DNA from: Sinotaia quadrata
Taxonomy: Eukaryota; Mollusca; Gastropoda; Architaenioglossa; Viviparidae
Assembly: GCA_028829895.1 (NCBI GenBank)
Contig: CM054179.1
Span: 107,443,875 to 107,507,874, forward strand
DNA: 64,000 nt
Direction: 5' to 3'
The position numbers and the translations under genes are program-made. This document shows positions 63,279-64,000 of this stretch, piece after piece (the first letter of the stretch is position 1; every line of letters starts with the position of its first letter). The notes beneath the pieces were generated by a model. That model saw only the letters and a program-made list of their open reading frames with translations. It had not been told where the DNA came from and searched no databases.

Positions 63279-63525
63279 TTTGCTCCCTTGTTGTGTCATC
63301 TATATTGTTTGCTCGTTTGCTGCATCATGTAATGTTTTGGTGCTGCCGATGAGGATTGTAATGTTTCCTTGTGATAGAAAATTGAAGCCTTTCAGGTGAA
63401 AATAAGCACCAACTGTAATATATATGGCTAGGTTTTGCTTTTTACCCTTTACATTTCATACAGTTTTCTACATTTGCTCCTTATGTAAATATGGTTTGAA
63501 ATAAATATCAGTATGCATTATGTAA
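63279..63525 (+). other. SORL1: SORL1 3' UTR (proximal)
   Basis: AT-rich non-coding sequence from the stop codon to the likely cleavage zone after the AATAAA at 63500. No open frame or repeat was seen. A longer 3' UTR using a later signal is possible. Confidence 0.6.
63500..63505 (+). terminator. AATAAA polyadenylation signal
   Basis: Canonical hexamer 222 bp after the stop codon, followed by a T/GT-rich stretch (tatttattttgtctaac) at about 63534-63550 that could serve as the downstream element. Cleavage probably falls around 63515-63535. Confidence 0.7.
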
Positions 63526-64000
63526 AGCATCATATTTATTTTGTCTAACTTTACATTTTATAATAGGTTCATTACAGCTCTTGTATCATGAATCTTGTCA
63601 GGCACAGGATTTGTTTTTCCTTGTATAAACTGTGTTGGAAATGTGTTCATCTCGGAAAACTAAATAACAAAAAAAATAGGAAGAATTGCACAGTAATCTT
63701 AGTGTATGAATACATAACTGAAAGAAATCTATTTATGTCTTGGTAAGCTTCTTTTGATTTTGGAACTTAAATTTTTCACAAGAAGTTCATAACAAACATG
63801 ACTAGTTTCTTATGCTTGGTAGAAGATTTGAATAATTAATATATATTTGCAAACATTTATATAATTATTCTTTAATTATTAAAAATGATATTGTTATTTA
63901 AGGCATATCTCAATTTATAAACCTAATACATTCCAGAAAATGTGCTTATTATTCACATCCTTGTGAGTGGAACGTTTAATATTTGAGAATTGAGCTGAAA
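63526..64000. other. Downstream flank, nothing recognised
   Basis: AT-rich sequence after the probable cleavage site. It could be an extended 3' UTR or intergenic DNA; no gene was seen on either strand. Confidence 0.5.

Overview
The window carries the 3' two-thirds of a single large animal gene on the + strand, a SORL1 (SorLA / LR11, sortilin-related receptor) orthologue. I could follow 36 consecutive coding exons from 669 to the stop codon at 63276-63278. Their GT/AG splice phases all agree, and together they give 5064 nt (1687 codons plus stop) in one open frame. The 5' part of the gene (signal peptide, propeptide, most of the VPS10 propeller) lies upstream of base 1. No second gene was recognised on either strand.

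Organism: the sequence is intron-rich, very AT-rich eukaryotic DNA, with introns of about 0.2-4.4 kb full of microsatellites, minisatellites, short inverted-repeat transposons and possible tRNA-like SINEs. The protein is clearly SorLA but well diverged from vertebrate SORL1. I infer an invertebrate, most likely a lophotrochozoan such as a mollusc (perhaps a cephalopod). This is inference; no taxon-specific marker was identified.

Layout: 669-2415, end of the VPS10 propeller; 4323-7989, 10CC domain with exactly ten cysteines; 9508-12745, YWTD propeller; 13839-13997, EGF-like domain; 16852-26126, nine canonical LDLR class A (LDLa) repeats; 26347-33669, a cysteine-rich block of small exons ending in an LDLa-like module that lacks cysteines 1 and 3; 34452-60986, six fibronectin type III (Fn3) domains; 61536-63278, juxtamembrane stretch, transmembrane helix and 50-residue tail. 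The tail keeps the FANSHY retromer motif and a GGA-type C-terminus (DDEPLIIA), but the acidic cluster is shorter than in vertebrates. A poly(A) signal is at 63500.

How it works: by family knowledge, the VPS10, YWTD, LDLa and Fn3 modules bind cargo in the lumen or outside the cell, and the tail couples the receptor to retromer and GGA/AP-1 for Golgi-endosome sorting.

Most interesting points: the cysteine-rich block with a 27-nt microexon and paired loss of the LDLa C1-C3 disulfide; two minisatellites built from splice junctions (a duplicated donor at 22.3 kb, a duplicated acceptor at 34.3 kb); a probable 2-kb hAT-like insertion inside a minisatellite; a 23-bp perfect inverted repeat; and a four-copy dispersed repeat family in both orientations.
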